From Streptomyces hilarionis (GTDB lineage: Bacteria; Actinomycetota; Actinomycetes; Streptomycetales; Streptomycetaceae), in assembly GCF_024539675.1 (NCBI RefSeq), contig NZ_JAHHIT010000042.1, positions 41,938 to 105,937 on the forward strand: a stretch of 64,000 nt of DNA. Reading direction: 5' to 3'. Each line of letters starts with the position of its first letter. The stretch's first letter is position 1. Below the pieces are notes generated by a model. The model saw only the letters and a list, made by a program, of their open reading frames with translations. It searched no databases and was not told the origin of the DNA. A program made the position numbers and the translations under genes. This document shows, in pieces, positions 55,054 through 64,000 of the stretch.

Positions 55054-56073
55054 TCACTCAGCCGAGGAGCCGGAAGCGCCGCTTCCGCCCCGCTCGGCGA
55101 CCAGCGCCGCCGCCTCTTCCCGCAGGTCACGGCGGAGTTCCTTGGGCAGGGAGAAGGTGATGTGCTCTTCGGCGGCCTTGACCAGCTCGACGTCGCCGTA
55201 ACCGCGCTCGGTGAGCCACGCGAGGACCTCCTCCACGAGGACCTCCGGGACGGAGGCGCCCGAGGTGACGCCCACCGTGGTGACGCCCTCCAGCCAGGCC
55301 TCGTCGATCTCGCTCGCGAAGTCGACCAGGTAGGCCTCGCGGGATCCGGCGAGCTTGGCCACCTCGACGAGCCGCTTGGAGTTGGAGGAGTTGCGCGAGC
55401 CGACCACGATGACCAGCTCGGCCTCCGCGCCCATCTGCTTCACGGCGAGCTGACGGTTCTGCGTGGCGTAGCAGATGTCGTCGCTCGGCGGCGAGACGAG
55501 CTGCGGGAACTTCTCCTTGAGGGCGTCGACCGTCTCCATCGTCTCGTCGACGGAGAGGGTGGTCTGGGAGAGCCAGACGATCTTCGACGGGTCGCGGACC
55601 TCGACCTTGGCGACGTCCTCGGGGCCGTCGACGAGCTGGATGTGGTCCGGGGCCTCGCCGGAGGTGCCGATGACCTCCTCGTGGCCCTCGTGCCCGATCA
55701 GCAGGATGTCGTAGTCCTCCTGGGCGAAGCGGACGGCCTCCTTGTGGACCTTGGTGACCAGCGGGCAGGTCGCGTCGATGGTGGCCAGACGCCCGCGCGC
55801 GGCCTCCTCGTGGACGACGGGGGCGACGCCGTGCGCGGAGAACATCACGATGTTGCCCGGGGGCACCTCCTCCGTCCGCTCGACGAAGACGGCGCCCTTC
55901 TTCTCCAGGGTCTGCACGACGTACTTGTTGTGGACGATCTCGTGCCGGACGTAGACCGGCGCCCCGTACTGCTCCAGCGCCTTCTCGACGGCGATCACGG
56001 CGCGGTCGACGCCCGCGCAGTAGCCCCGGGGGGCGGCGAGCAGGACACGGCGGCGGCCAGGCGAAGCAGTCAT
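55054..56073 (-). CDS. ispH: 4-hydroxy-3-methylbut-2-enyl diphosphate reductase
   Basis: A 339-residue [4Fe-4S] enzyme that makes IPP and DMAPP in the last step of the MEP pathway. The three cluster cysteines are in [23 protein letters not shown] and [11 protein letters not shown]. Catalytic residues occur in VRHEIVHN and the Glu/His segments [18 protein letters not shown] 56073 (MTASPGRR) is chosen; ATG 56082 is the alternative. It is divergent from xseA, with tandem 13-bp repeats between them. Confidence 0.96.
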   Translation of the reverse strand: MTASPGRRRVLLAAPRGYCAGVDRAVIAVEKALEQYGAPVYVRHEIVHNKYVVQTLEKKGAVFVERTEEVPPGNIVMFSAHGVAPVVHEEAARGRLATIDATCPLVTKVHKEAVRFAQEDYDILLIGHEGHEEVIGTSGEAPDHIQLVDGPEDVAKVEVRDPSKIVWLSQTTLSVDETMETVDALKEKFPQLVSPPSDDICYATQNRQLAVKQMGAEAELVIVVGSRNSSNSKRLVEVAKLAGSREAYLVDFASEIDEAWLEGVTTVGVTSGASVPEVLVEEVLAWLTERGYGDVELVKAAEEHITFSLPKELRRDLREEAAALVAERGGSGASGSSAE

Positions 56074-56152
56074 GCGTCCCATCGTAAGGCCGTGCCCGGC
56101 TCCGCTCGGCGTGCGCCGGGGGCGTGCCCGCCGGGCCGGGGCGCGGGGCCCT

Positions 56153-56204
56153 GGTCGTGGGGCCCGGTCGTGGGGCCCGGTCGTGGGGCCCGGTCGTGGA
56201 CCCC
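56153..56204. repeat. Four tandem 13-bp repeats in the ispH-xseA intergenic region
   Basis: GGTCGTGGGGCCC occurs three times in a row, followed by a fourth unit, GGTCGTGGACCCC. The array ends 33 bp before the xseA start and may affect its promoter or leader. Confidence 0.8.
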
Positions 56205-56237
56205 GGGTTGTCGGTCCGTGCCGATACTCTCGACCGC

Positions 56238-57512
56238 ATGGCTGTGAACACGTCCGCGGACGCCCCGCTGCCCGTCGGCCAGGTCTCGCGGCTCATCGGG
56301 GGATGGATCGACCGGCTCGGCGCGGTGTGGGTCGAGGGGCAGATCACCCAGCTGTCCCGGCGCCCGGGCGCGGGCGTCGTCTTCCTGACGCTGCGGGACC
56401 CGTCGCACGACATCTCCGTGGGCGTGACGTGCTTCCGCCAGGTCTACGACGCGGTGGCGGACGTCGTGGGCGAGGGCGCCCGGGTCGTCGTCCACGCCAA
56501 GCCGGAGTGGTACGCGCCGCGCGGACAGTTGTCGCTGCGGGCCGTGGAGATAAAGCCGGTCGGCGTCGGGGAACTGCTGGCGCGGCTGGAGCAGTTGAAG
56601 AAGTCGCTGGCCGCGGAGGGGCTCTTCGCGCCGTCGCGGAAGAAGCCGCTGCCCTTCCTGCCCCAGCTGATCGGGCTGGTGTGCGGGCGGGCCTCCGCCG
56701 CCGAGCGGGACGTCCTGGAGAACGCCCGGCACCGCTGGCCCGCGGTCCGCTTCGAGGTGCGCAACGTCGCCGTGCAGGGGGTGCACGCGGTGACGCAGGT
56801 CGTCCAGGCGGTGAAGGAGCTGGACGCGCTGGACGAGGTGGACGTGATCGTCGTCGCGCGCGGCGGCGGCAGCGTGGAGGATCTGCTGCCGTTCTCCGAC
56901 GAGCAGCTGGTCCGCGCGGTGGCGGCCTGTCGCACGCCCGTGGTCTCGGCCATCGGGCACGAGCCGGACAACCCGCTGCTCGACCACGTGGCCGACCTGC
57001 GCGCCTCGACGCCGACGGACGCCGCGAAGAAGGTGGTGCCGGACGTCGGCGAGGAGCTGGAGCGGGTGCGGATGCTGCGCGGGCGCGCCCGCCGGTGCGT
57101 GGAGGCCGCGGTGGAGCGGGAGGAGCGCGGGCTCGCGCACGCCCTCGCGCGACCGGCGCTCCAGGATCCGCACCGGATGATCGACGAGCGGGCCGACCAT
57201 GTCGCCTCGCTCGCGGACCGCGCGCGGCGCACGCTCGGGCACCTCCTGGACCGTGCCGACTCCGAGCTGACGCACACGCACGCGCGCGTGGTCGCCCTGT
57301 CGCCGGCCGCCACCCTGCGGCGCGGGTACGCCGTGCTGCAACGGACCGACGGGCATGTGGTGCGGGACCCGGGCGAGGTGACGGCGGACGACGTGCTGCG
57401 CGCGCGGGTCGCCGAGGGCGAGTTCACCGTCCGGGTCGACGGCCCGGGCGGCGCGGGTGCGGCGGGCGGCGTCGACGACCAGGCAGGAACCGGCAAGGGA
57501 ATGGGTGCATGA
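56238..57512 (+). CDS. xseA: Exodeoxyribonuclease VII large subunit
   Basis: A 424-residue nuclease subunit that degrades single-stranded DNA in both directions and acts in repair and recombination. It has the N-terminal OB fold ([33 protein letters not shown]), the catalytic domain ([55 protein letters not shown]) and a C-terminal coiled-coil region. ATG 56238. The stop overlaps xseB as ATGA, giving coupled synthesis of the two subunits. Confidence 0.95.
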   Translation: MAVNTSADAPLPVGQVSRLIGGWIDRLGAVWVEGQITQLSRRPGAGVVFLTLRDPSHDISVGVTCFRQVYDAVADVVGEGARVVVHAKPEWYAPRGQLSLRAVEIKPVGVGELLARLEQLKKSLAAEGLFAPSRKKPLPFLPQLIGLVCGRASAAERDVLENARHRWPAVRFEVRNVAVQGVHAVTQVVQAVKELDALDEVDVIVVARGGGSVEDLLPFSDEQLVRAVAACRTPVVSAIGHEPDNPLLDHVADLRASTPTDAAKKVVPDVGEELERVRMLRGRARRCVEAAVEREERGLAHALARPALQDPHRMIDERADHVASLADRARRTLGHLLDRADSELTHTHARVVALSPAATLRRGYAVLQRTDGHVVRDPGEVTADDVLRARVAEGEFTVRVDGPGGAGAAGGVDDQAGTGKGMGA

Positions 57513-57760
57513 CGAGCAGGACGGACGAGGCCCTCGGCTACGAGCAGGCCCGCGACGAGTTGATCGAGGTCGTACGGCGGCTGGAGGCGGGGGGCACGAC
57601 GCTGGAGGAGTCCCTCGCCCTGTGGGAGCGCGGCGAGGAGCTGGCCAAGGTGTGCCGGCGCTGGCTGGAGGGCGCCCGGGCACGGCTGGACGCGGCGCTG
57701 GCCGAGGAGAAGACGGACGAGGAGCGGAACCGGGCCCCGAGCGGCGCGGCCGACGAGTGA
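57509..57760 (+). CDS. xseB: Exodeoxyribonuclease VII small subunit
   Basis: An 83-residue helical protein with the XseB signature: [20 protein letters not shown], then [20 protein letters not shown]. Several copies bind the large subunit in exonuclease VII. Its ATG overlaps the xseA stop by 4 bp. The usual length of the family is 70-90 residues. Confidence 0.94.
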   Translation: MTSRTDEALGYEQARDELIEVVRRLEAGGTTLEESLALWERGEELAKVCRRWLEGARARLDAALAEEKTDEERNRAPSGAADE

Positions 57761-58215
57761 CGCCCGGCACGTGACGCACGTCGGCCGACATTCGGCGGCC
57801 GGCCTTTGGCGACCGACGTTCGGCGTTCGGCGTTCGGTGATCGGCGTTCGGTGATCGGTGATCGGTGATCGGCCGACGACGACCGGCGGGCGACGGCGGG
57901 CGGGCGACCGGGATCGGCGACGGGCGACCGGCGGCCGGGATCGGCCGTCTCCCTCCCGCGGGTCCCAGGTCCGTCGGCCGTCGCGCGCAGGCTCCGGTCC
58001 AGGCGCGGCGCACCGCGCCGCCGCCCTCCCGCGGGATCGTCGGACGCCGGTCGCCCGGTCGCGGCGGGCTGTGAAGCGGATCACTCCACCCCACCCTTTG
58101 TTGAACCTTGAACTTCTCTCGCGTACGGTCGACCACGTCAGCCGATCCGGACCACGGTCCGGTACGGGATCCGGTCGTATCGGACCCGCCGGACGCAACC
58201 CAAGGAAGCCCACGC
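57761..58215. other. 455-bp intergenic region with short tandem repeats
   Basis: 57788-57875 is built of GTTCGGC and GGTGATC units repeated several times each. The rest, to about 58080, is GC-rich with CGGGCGACCGG-like runs and no convincing gene. A promoter for the reductase gene lies at 58101-58129. Long minus-strand frames here are shadows of the repeat composition. Confidence 0.5.
58101..58129 (+). promoter_or_regulatory. Promoter of the RutE-like reductase gene
   Basis: TTGAAC (58101-58106) and TACGGT (58124-58129) are separated by 17 bp, matching a vegetative sigma-factor promoter. A second TTGAAC follows directly at 58108, making a short direct repeat over the -35 region. The predicted start of transcription is near 58136, about 80 bp before the gene. 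Confidence 0.6.
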
Positions 58216-58806
58216 ATGTCTCTCGTTCTCGACCCCGCCGCCCAGGACCTGCTGTTCCGCGAGGCCCGCACCGCGAACACCTTCACCGACGAGCCGGTGA
58301 CCGACGAGCAGGTCCAGGCGATCTACGACCTGGTCAAGTACGGACCGACGGCGTTCAACCAGACCCCGCTGCGCATCACGCTGGTCCGCTCCGCCGAGGC
58401 CCGTGAGCGCCTGGTGCAGCACATGGCCGAGGGCAACCAGGCCAAGACCTCGACCGCCCCGCTGGTCGCGATCCTCTCCGCGGACAACGAGTTCCACGAG
58501 GAGCTGCCCACCCTCTTCCCGGCCTTCCCGCAGGCCAAGGACCTCTTCTTCAGCGAGCGTCCGGCCCGTGAGGGCGCCGCCGCGCTGAACGCCGCGCTCC
58601 AGGCCGCGTACTTCATCATCGGCGTCCGTGCCGCGGGCCTCGCCGCCGGCCCGATGACCGGCGTGGACCTGGAAGGCGTCCGCAAGGAGTTCCTCGACGA
58701 CGACCACACCCCGCTGATGGTCGTCAACATCGGCCGTCCCGGCGAGGGCGCCTGGTACCCGCGCTCCCCGCGCCTGGCGTACGACGAGGTCGTCACCACC
58801 GTCTGA
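58216..58806 (+). CDS. Malonic semialdehyde reductase RutE-like nitroreductase-family protein
   Basis: A 196-residue flavoprotein of the nitroreductase fold in the HadB/RutE subfamily. Family segments include FREARTANTFTDEPVTDEQV, YGPTAFNQTPLRITLVRS and AALQAAYFIIGVRAAGLAAG. RutE reduces malonic semialdehyde in pyrimidine degradation, but no other rut genes are present, so the true substrate may differ. ATG 58216 follows AAGGAAG. It is monocistronic, with a clear promoter and a perfect palindromic terminator. Confidence 0.87.
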   Translation: MSLVLDPAAQDLLFREARTANTFTDEPVTDEQVQAIYDLVKYGPTAFNQTPLRITLVRSAEARERLVQHMAEGNQAKTSTAPLVAILSADNEFHEELPTLFPAFPQAKDLFFSERPAREGAAALNAALQAAYFIIGVRAAGLAAGPMTGVDLEGVRKEFLDDDHTPLMVVNIGRPGEGAWYPRSPRLAYDEVVTTV

Positions 58807-58852
58807 GACGGCTGACGCGCGAGACCGCCGACACGCGAGACCGCTGACACGC

Positions 58853-58884
58853 GAAGGGGCCCCCGGCATGCCGGGGGCCCCTTC
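58853..58884. terminator. Perfect 32-bp palindromic terminator
   Basis: GAAGGGGCCCCCGGC is followed directly by its exact complement with a minimal ATGC centre. It lies 47 bp after the reductase stop and 21 bp after the converging DUF4245 stop, so it serves both directions. The minus-strand transcript ends in a short CTTC; no T-run is present. Confidence 0.8.
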
Positions 58885-58904
58885 TGTCGTACGCCGGGGG
58901 GCGC

Positions 58905-59429
58905 TCACGCCAGCTTCAGCGCACCGGCCATCGTCGCCAGCTGTCCGAAGCCGCCCGTGCCCGCGACCACCGTGGTCGAGCCCTTGGTGTCCTGCAACAC
59001 GAGCGCGTCGTAGCGGCCGCCGGTGTAGCGGGTCCAGGTGCGGCCGGCGATCCGCTCGGTGACCTCGGTCGCGGTCGAACCCTGGCTGGCCTCGTCGATG
59101 AACTGCGAGCGGCGCTGAGTGGACTGCTCGATGGTCACGTACTCCCCGTCGGGGGCGTGGAAACCGAGGTGCCAGGCGTCGAAGGCGTCGCCCTTGAAGC
59201 GCACCGAGGTCGCCTTCCACGTCTCGGGCAGGCCCTCGGGCGCGGCCACCGGGTACGAGGCCGCGCGGCGCGCGGTGAGGAGCTCGACGCGGTAGTCGAC
59301 CCGCTTGACGTCGGGAGCGCGGTCCTCGTGCGGGATGAAGAGGTAGATGACCCACGCCGCGATCATGATCAGCCCCAGGGAGAGGATCATGTCCCGGGCC
59401 GTCTTCTGCTTGCCGTTCGAACCTGCCAC
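58905..59429 (-). CDS. DUF4245 family membrane-anchored protein
   Basis: A 174-residue protein with one N-terminal membrane helix ([20 protein letters not shown]) and an extracytoplasmic domain of about 135 residues that matches DUF4245 ([54 protein letters not shown]). This family is regularly divergent from glpX in actinobacteria. No catalytic residues are apparent and the function is unknown. Confidence 0.85.
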   Translation of the reverse strand: MAGSNGKQKTARDMILSLGLIMIAAWVIYLFIPHEDRAPDVKRVDYRVELLTARRAASYPVAAPEGLPETWKATSVRFKGDAFDAWHLGFHAPDGEYVTIEQSTQRRSQFIDEASQGSTATEVTERIAGRTWTRYTGGRYDALVLQDTKGSTTVVAGTGGFGQLATMAGALKLA

Positions 59430-59560
59430 GCCCCCTATCGTCGCAGGTGCCCGGCGCGCTCATCCGTGGGGTCCCCTGCTCATTTTGTCGGACTGACGAT
59501 AGAGTCGGGCATCGAACCCTCATCCGGCCGTCGTCGTATCAGTCAGAAAGGTGCGCTCCG

Positions 59561-60595
59561 ATGACCGAGCATCATCACTTGCCGTCCGAACTCGATGTCC
59601 CCTCCGAAGCCCCCGACCGCAACCTCGCCCTGGAACTCGTCCGGGTGACCGAGGCCGCCGCCATGGCCGCCGGCCGCTGGGTGGGACGCGGGGACAAGAA
59701 CGGCGCCGACGGCGCCGCGGTACGCGCCATGCGCACCCTCGTGTCCACCGTGTCGATGAACGGCGTGGTCGTCATCGGAGAGGGCGAGAAGGACGAAGCC
59801 CCGATGCTCTTCAACGGCGAGCGCGTCGGTGACGGCACGGGGCCCGAGGTCGACATCGCGGTCGACCCGATCGACGGCACCACGCTGACGGCCAAGGGCA
59901 TGCCGAACGCGATCGCCGTCCTCGCCGCCACCGAGCGCGGGGCGATGTTCGACCCGTCCGCCGTGTTCTACATGGACAAGCTGGTCACCGGTCCCGAGGC
60001 GGCCGAGTTCGTCGACATCGACGCGCCCGTCGAGGTCAACATCCGTCGGGTCGCCAAGGCCAAGCGGGGCACGCCCGAGGACGTCACCGTCGTCATCCTG
60101 GACCGGCCCCGGCACGCGGGCATCATCGAGGAGATCCGGGCCACCGGCGCACGCATCAAGCTGATCTCCGACGGCGACGTCGCGGGCTCGATCCTGGCCC
60201 TGCGCGAGGGCACCGGCATCGACCTGCTGCTCGGCGTCGGCGGCACCCCCGAGGGCATCATCTCGGCCTGCGCCGTGAAGTGCCTGGGCGGCGTCATCCA
60301 GGGCAAGCTGTGGCCCAAGGACGACGAGGAGCGGCAGCGCGCGATCGACGCCGGACACGACCTCGACCGGGTGCTGACCACCGAGGACCTGGTCACCGGC
60401 GAGAACGTGTTCTTCGTCGCCACCGGCATCACCGACGGCGAACTGCTGCGGGGCGTCCGGTACCGCTCGGAGACCGCGACCACCGACTCGATCGTGATGC
60501 GGTCGAAGTCCGGGACGGTGCGGCGCATCGACTCAGAGCACCGGCTGAGCAAGCTGCGCGCCTACAGCGCCGTCGACTTCGACCGGGCGAAGTAG
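59561..60595 (+). CDS. glpX: Class II fructose-1,6-bisphosphatase
   Basis: A 344-residue gluconeogenic enzyme. The metal-binding motifs are [14 protein letters not shown] and [19 protein letters not shown]; further family segments are [20 protein letters not shown] and [20 protein letters not shown]. In actinobacteria GlpX is the main fructose bisphosphatase. ATG 59561 is used; the frame extends to 59447 but without the conserved N-terminus. A terminator follows at 60631. Confidence 0.95.
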   Translation: MTEHHHLPSELDVPSEAPDRNLALELVRVTEAAAMAAGRWVGRGDKNGADGAAVRAMRTLVSTVSMNGVVVIGEGEKDEAPMLFNGERVGDGTGPEVDIAVDPIDGTTLTAKGMPNAIAVLAATERGAMFDPSAVFYMDKLVTGPEAAEFVDIDAPVEVNIRRVAKAKRGTPEDVTVVILDRPRHAGIIEEIRATGARIKLISDGDVAGSILALREGTGIDLLLGVGGTPEGIISACAVKCLGGVIQGKLWPKDDEERQRAIDAGHDLDRVLTTEDLVTGENVFFVATGITDGELLRGVRYRSETATTDSIVMRSKSGTVRRIDSEHRLSKLRAYSAVDFDRAK

Positions 60596-60630
60596 CCCCG
60601 GCCGGGCCGAGCGGCCCGGCCGCGAACCGC

Positions 60631-60660
60631 GGGCGCCCCCCGGTGCGGAGGGGGGCGCCC
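60631..60660. terminator. Terminator between glpX and the whiB-like gene
   Basis: Perfect 11-bp arms GGGCGCCCCCC and GGGGGGCGCCC enclose an 8-base loop, 36 bp after the glpX stop, with CTTCT following. It also stands 23 bp from the converging whiB-like gene stop and can serve both. Confidence 0.75.
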
Positions 60661-60682
60661 CTTCTCATGCTCCGGGCAGGCC

Positions 60683-61057
60683 CTAACCGGCCTGCGCTAT
60701 GCGGCCCGCCGCCCGCGCCTTCTGCAGTTCGACGTCACGGCGGCGGCGCCGGGCGAGGACCACGCGGCGCTCGGCGGCGGTGAGGCCGCCCCAGACGCCG
60801 TAGGGCTCGGGCTGCAACAGCGCGTGCTCGCGGCACTCCACCATCACCGGACAGCGCGCACAGACCCGCTTGGCCGCTTCCTCGCGCGACAGCCGGGCGG
60901 CCGTGGGCTCCTTGGACGGGGCGAAGAACAGGCCTGCCTCGTCCCGGCGGCACACCGCCTCGGTGTGCCAGGGAGCGTCTTGGTCCCTGTCGCGCGCTGG
61001 CACCCGCTGGGCCGGGACGGCGGCGACCTGCAGGGACGAATGCGGCGGTTGCAGCAC
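60683..61057 (-). CDS. WhiB-like [4Fe-4S] regulator
   Basis: A 124-residue Wbl protein. The four cluster cysteines are AVC near residue 36 and CARCPVMVEC near 66-75, in the usual C-x29-C-x2-C-x5-C spacing. The GVWGG motif follows, then a basic C-terminus (AERRVVLARRRRRDVELQK) that binds DNA. Wbl proteins act with the principal sigma factor in development, antibiotic resistance or redox response. By position beside glpX it should correspond to the S. coelicolor wbl gene of that locus, but I do not assign a letter. Confidence 0.93.
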   Translation of the reverse strand: MLQPPHSSLQVAAVPAQRVPARDRDQDAPWHTEAVCRRDEAGLFFAPSKEPTAARLSREEAAKRVCARCPVMVECREHALLQPEPYGVWGGLTAAERRVVLARRRRRDVELQKARAAGRIAQAG

Positions 61058-61188
61058 GGGTCTACTCCTGACGACGGCTTCGCGAGCGAGCGACGATGCA
61101 GCAAGGCCTACCCGCTGTACGCGCGCCTATGCACAGGGTTGGCGACCGCCGGACCCCGCCGCCGCCGCTGTTGGCGCGTTCCCGTCCC

Positions 61189-61896
61189 TCAGTGGTCCAG
61201 GTGCCTGCGCAGCCCCTTGTCGACCTTGCGCTGCACACGGTCGAGGATGTCCGCCACGAGCTTGCCCCGCTTCGGCCGGCCCTCGATGTTGCCCAGGACC
61301 GCCCAGCCGTCCACGTAGACCACCGGCGCGTCCGGCTGCGGGGAGTCGAGCGCGACCACCTCGAAGTTGCCGAGCACCGCGCCGCCCGTGCCGCGCAGCG
61401 AGACGTTCTCCGGGACGCGGACCTCCACGTTGCCGAAGACCGAGATCGCCTTGATCACGACCTGCTGGTACTCGAAGAGCGCCTCGGTGAGATCGATCTC
61501 CACACTGCCGAAGACCGCGTAGACGTGGATGCGCCGGCCCGCGCGCCAGCGCCCGCGGCGGACCGCGCTGCTGAAGATCGCGACGACGCTGTCGTCGGGG
61601 TCGGCCGGAATCGCGCCGGCGGTGGGCCGGGAGGGGGCCGAGGCGGGGGCCGCGCGCCGTTCGTGCGCGGCGGGGAGGTCCCGCACGAACGCCTCCAGCT
61701 CGCCGACGGTCCTGGCGGCCAGCACTCCCTCGACGCGCTCGGCGTGCTCGTCGGCCGTCAGCCGGCCCTCCGCCAGGGCCTCGCGCAGCATGTCGGCGAT
61801 ACGGTCGCGGTCGGCGTCCGAGGCACGCAGCTCGGAGGCCGGCGCGGAGGCCGCGGGGGCGGCGGCAGGGGCGCTGCTCTGCTTCTGAAGGTCCAC
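61189..61896 (-). CDS. DUF1707 protein with LiaF-like C-terminal domain
   Basis: A 235-residue cytoplasmic protein. DUF1707 covers about residues 20-75 (LRASDADRDRIADMLREALA, GRLTADEHAERV). The C-terminal half (about 105-215) matches the cell-wall-active antibiotic response domain of LiaF (IHVYAVFGSVEIDLTEALF, ISVFGNVEVRVPENVSL). No membrane helix is seen. Start: GTG 61896 (VDLQKQ) preferred over GTG 61917, because TACGCT lies on the minus strand seven bases before 61896, as in a leaderless promoter. Confidence 0.8.
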   Translation of the reverse strand: MDLQKQSSAPAAAPAASAPASELRASDADRDRIADMLREALAEGRLTADEHAERVEGVLAARTVGELEAFVRDLPAAHERRAAPASAPSRPTAGAIPADPDDSVVAIFSSAVRRGRWRAGRRIHVYAVFGSVEIDLTEALFEYQQVVIKAISVFGNVEVRVPENVSLRGTGGAVLGNFEVVALDSPQPDAPVVYVDGWAVLGNIEGRPKRGKLVADILDRVQRKVDKGLRRHLDH

Positions 61897-61940
61897 GGCA
61901 GCAGCGTACCCAAACACGATAGATCGCGATACCCCCGCCG
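61897..61940 (-). promoter_or_regulatory. Probable leaderless promoter and operator of the DUF1707 gene
   Basis: The minus-strand TACGCT (61908-61903) fits a -10 box whose start point would be the GTG at 61896. Upstream, TATCGCGATCTATCG (about 61934-61920) contains the palindrome ATCGCGAT, which may bind a dimeric regulator. Both are pattern-based assignments. Confidence 0.35.
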
Positions 61941-62085
61941 AAGGCCGTCACCGCCGGGAACCCGGCGCCGGGATGCGGGCCCCACTGAGCCCGACCTCAC
62001 AGGCGGCCCGTCCGCGGCAGGTTCTACGCTGGTGGGCGCCCGCCAATGGAGGCGGGCGCCGTCTGTCGAGTGAGGAATGGGCGAG

Positions 62086-63753
<1,668 letters not shown>

Positions 63754-63885
63754 TGCCTCCCGGCGGCGGGGATGGATCTCGCCCCCGCCGCCCCTACCCG
63801 TCCCATCCCCAGGGCCTGCCGCCCCTTCGACCCCGCTTCGGCCTGAACGGCCTCGTCCTCGAACGCCGGACGGGCTGGCTGGTGC
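63754..63885. other. Spacer between fumarase and the tail copy
   Basis: This 132-bp stretch contains no gene. CCTCGAACGCCGGACGGGCT at about 63858 resembles a short element that, as I recall, recurs in Streptomyces intergenic regions. Confidence 0.35.
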
Positions 63886-63978
63886 CGTCGGACGAACAAG
63901 CCGAACGACTTCTTCCAGGACCCGGCGCCCGCGCCCGCCTTCACCACGATCCCGGTCCGCGGCCCCGGCCTCGGGTGA
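63886..63978 (+). pseudogene. Second copy of the fumarase 3' end
   Basis: 63904-63978 aligns without gaps to 63679-63753, the last 25 codons of the fumarase gene, at 60 of 75 bases. Most changes are third-position and silent: the tail reads [20 protein letters not shown] and ends PGLG, against PGLA in the intact gene. Homology extends back to about 63886 with two single-base insertions that break the frame. It therefore derives from a different fumarase allele or species, not from a recent tandem duplication. Confidence 0.8.
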
Positions 63979-64000
63979 GCGCGCGGGGGCGGCTGGGGGG

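Overview
The window is very GC-rich, uses GTG and TTG starts freely, packs genes with ATGA/GTGA stop-start overlaps, and carries actinobacterial marker families: a WhiB regulator, MshB of mycothiol synthesis, SARP/AfsR activators, a SpoIIE-type phosphatase and polyphosphate glucokinase. It is a chromosomal segment of a Streptomyces. Its gene order follows the S. coelicolor interval from fumarase, glpX and ppgK to the bldK region and mshB, read in reverse. About 57 coding regions are supported. No rRNA, tRNA, CRISPR array, transposase or integrase is visible.

Layout. 0-4 kb: the end of a SirB1-like gene, then a four-gene minus-strand operon (ABC exporter ATPase and permease, histidine kinase, LuxR-type response regulator) headed by a perfect inverted repeat. 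4-8.4 kb: a large collagen-like, VanW/YoaR-type membrane protein, mshB with a small membrane protein, and a 64-residue membrane protein. 8.5-24.1 kb: an S9 peptidase and two complete oligopeptide ABC importer operons in tandem (10.85-16.5 and 18.3-24.1 kb), separated by an Xre regulator and a secreted beta-rich protein. The second importer sits where bldK sits in S. coelicolor. 24.8-29.4 kb: a convergent pair of SARP-family regulators; an exact 11-bp direct-repeat array lies upstream of the larger one. 29.4-35.3 kb: DinB protein, TypA, an orphan peptide-binding lipoprotein and a small coiled-coil protein. 35.3-38.9 kb: a succinate dehydrogenase operon of the Sdh1 type. 39-49.4 kb: membrane and signalling proteins, including a PAS-PAS-GAF-PP2C-HATPase protein and a stand-alone anti-sigma-like ATPase, then Nudix, SPOR-like, GntR and septum-formation-domain proteins. 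49.8-52.4 kb: a small toxin-antitoxin island against the 3' end of ychF, with a decayed PIN toxin, a PIN/ribbon-helix-helix pair and a Phd/RelE pair, separated by near-identical repeats and short copies of the ychF tail. 52.3-64 kb: housekeeping genes ychF, ppgK, ispH, xseA-xseB, a RutE-like reductase, glpX, whiB-like, a DUF1707 protein and class I fumarase, followed by a second, diverged copy of the fumarase 3' end.

How it works together. The peptidase, two peptide importers, orphan peptide-binding lipoprotein and SARP pair suggest a peptide-uptake and developmental-regulation neighbourhood. The two gene-tail duplications (ychF and fumarase) look like scars of integration or recombination at gene 3' ends. 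The ychF site has accumulated toxin-antitoxin cassettes and is the most unusual part of the window. As I recall the S. coelicolor map, the actinorhodin cluster lies between the same two blocks of genes there; no polyketide genes occur here.
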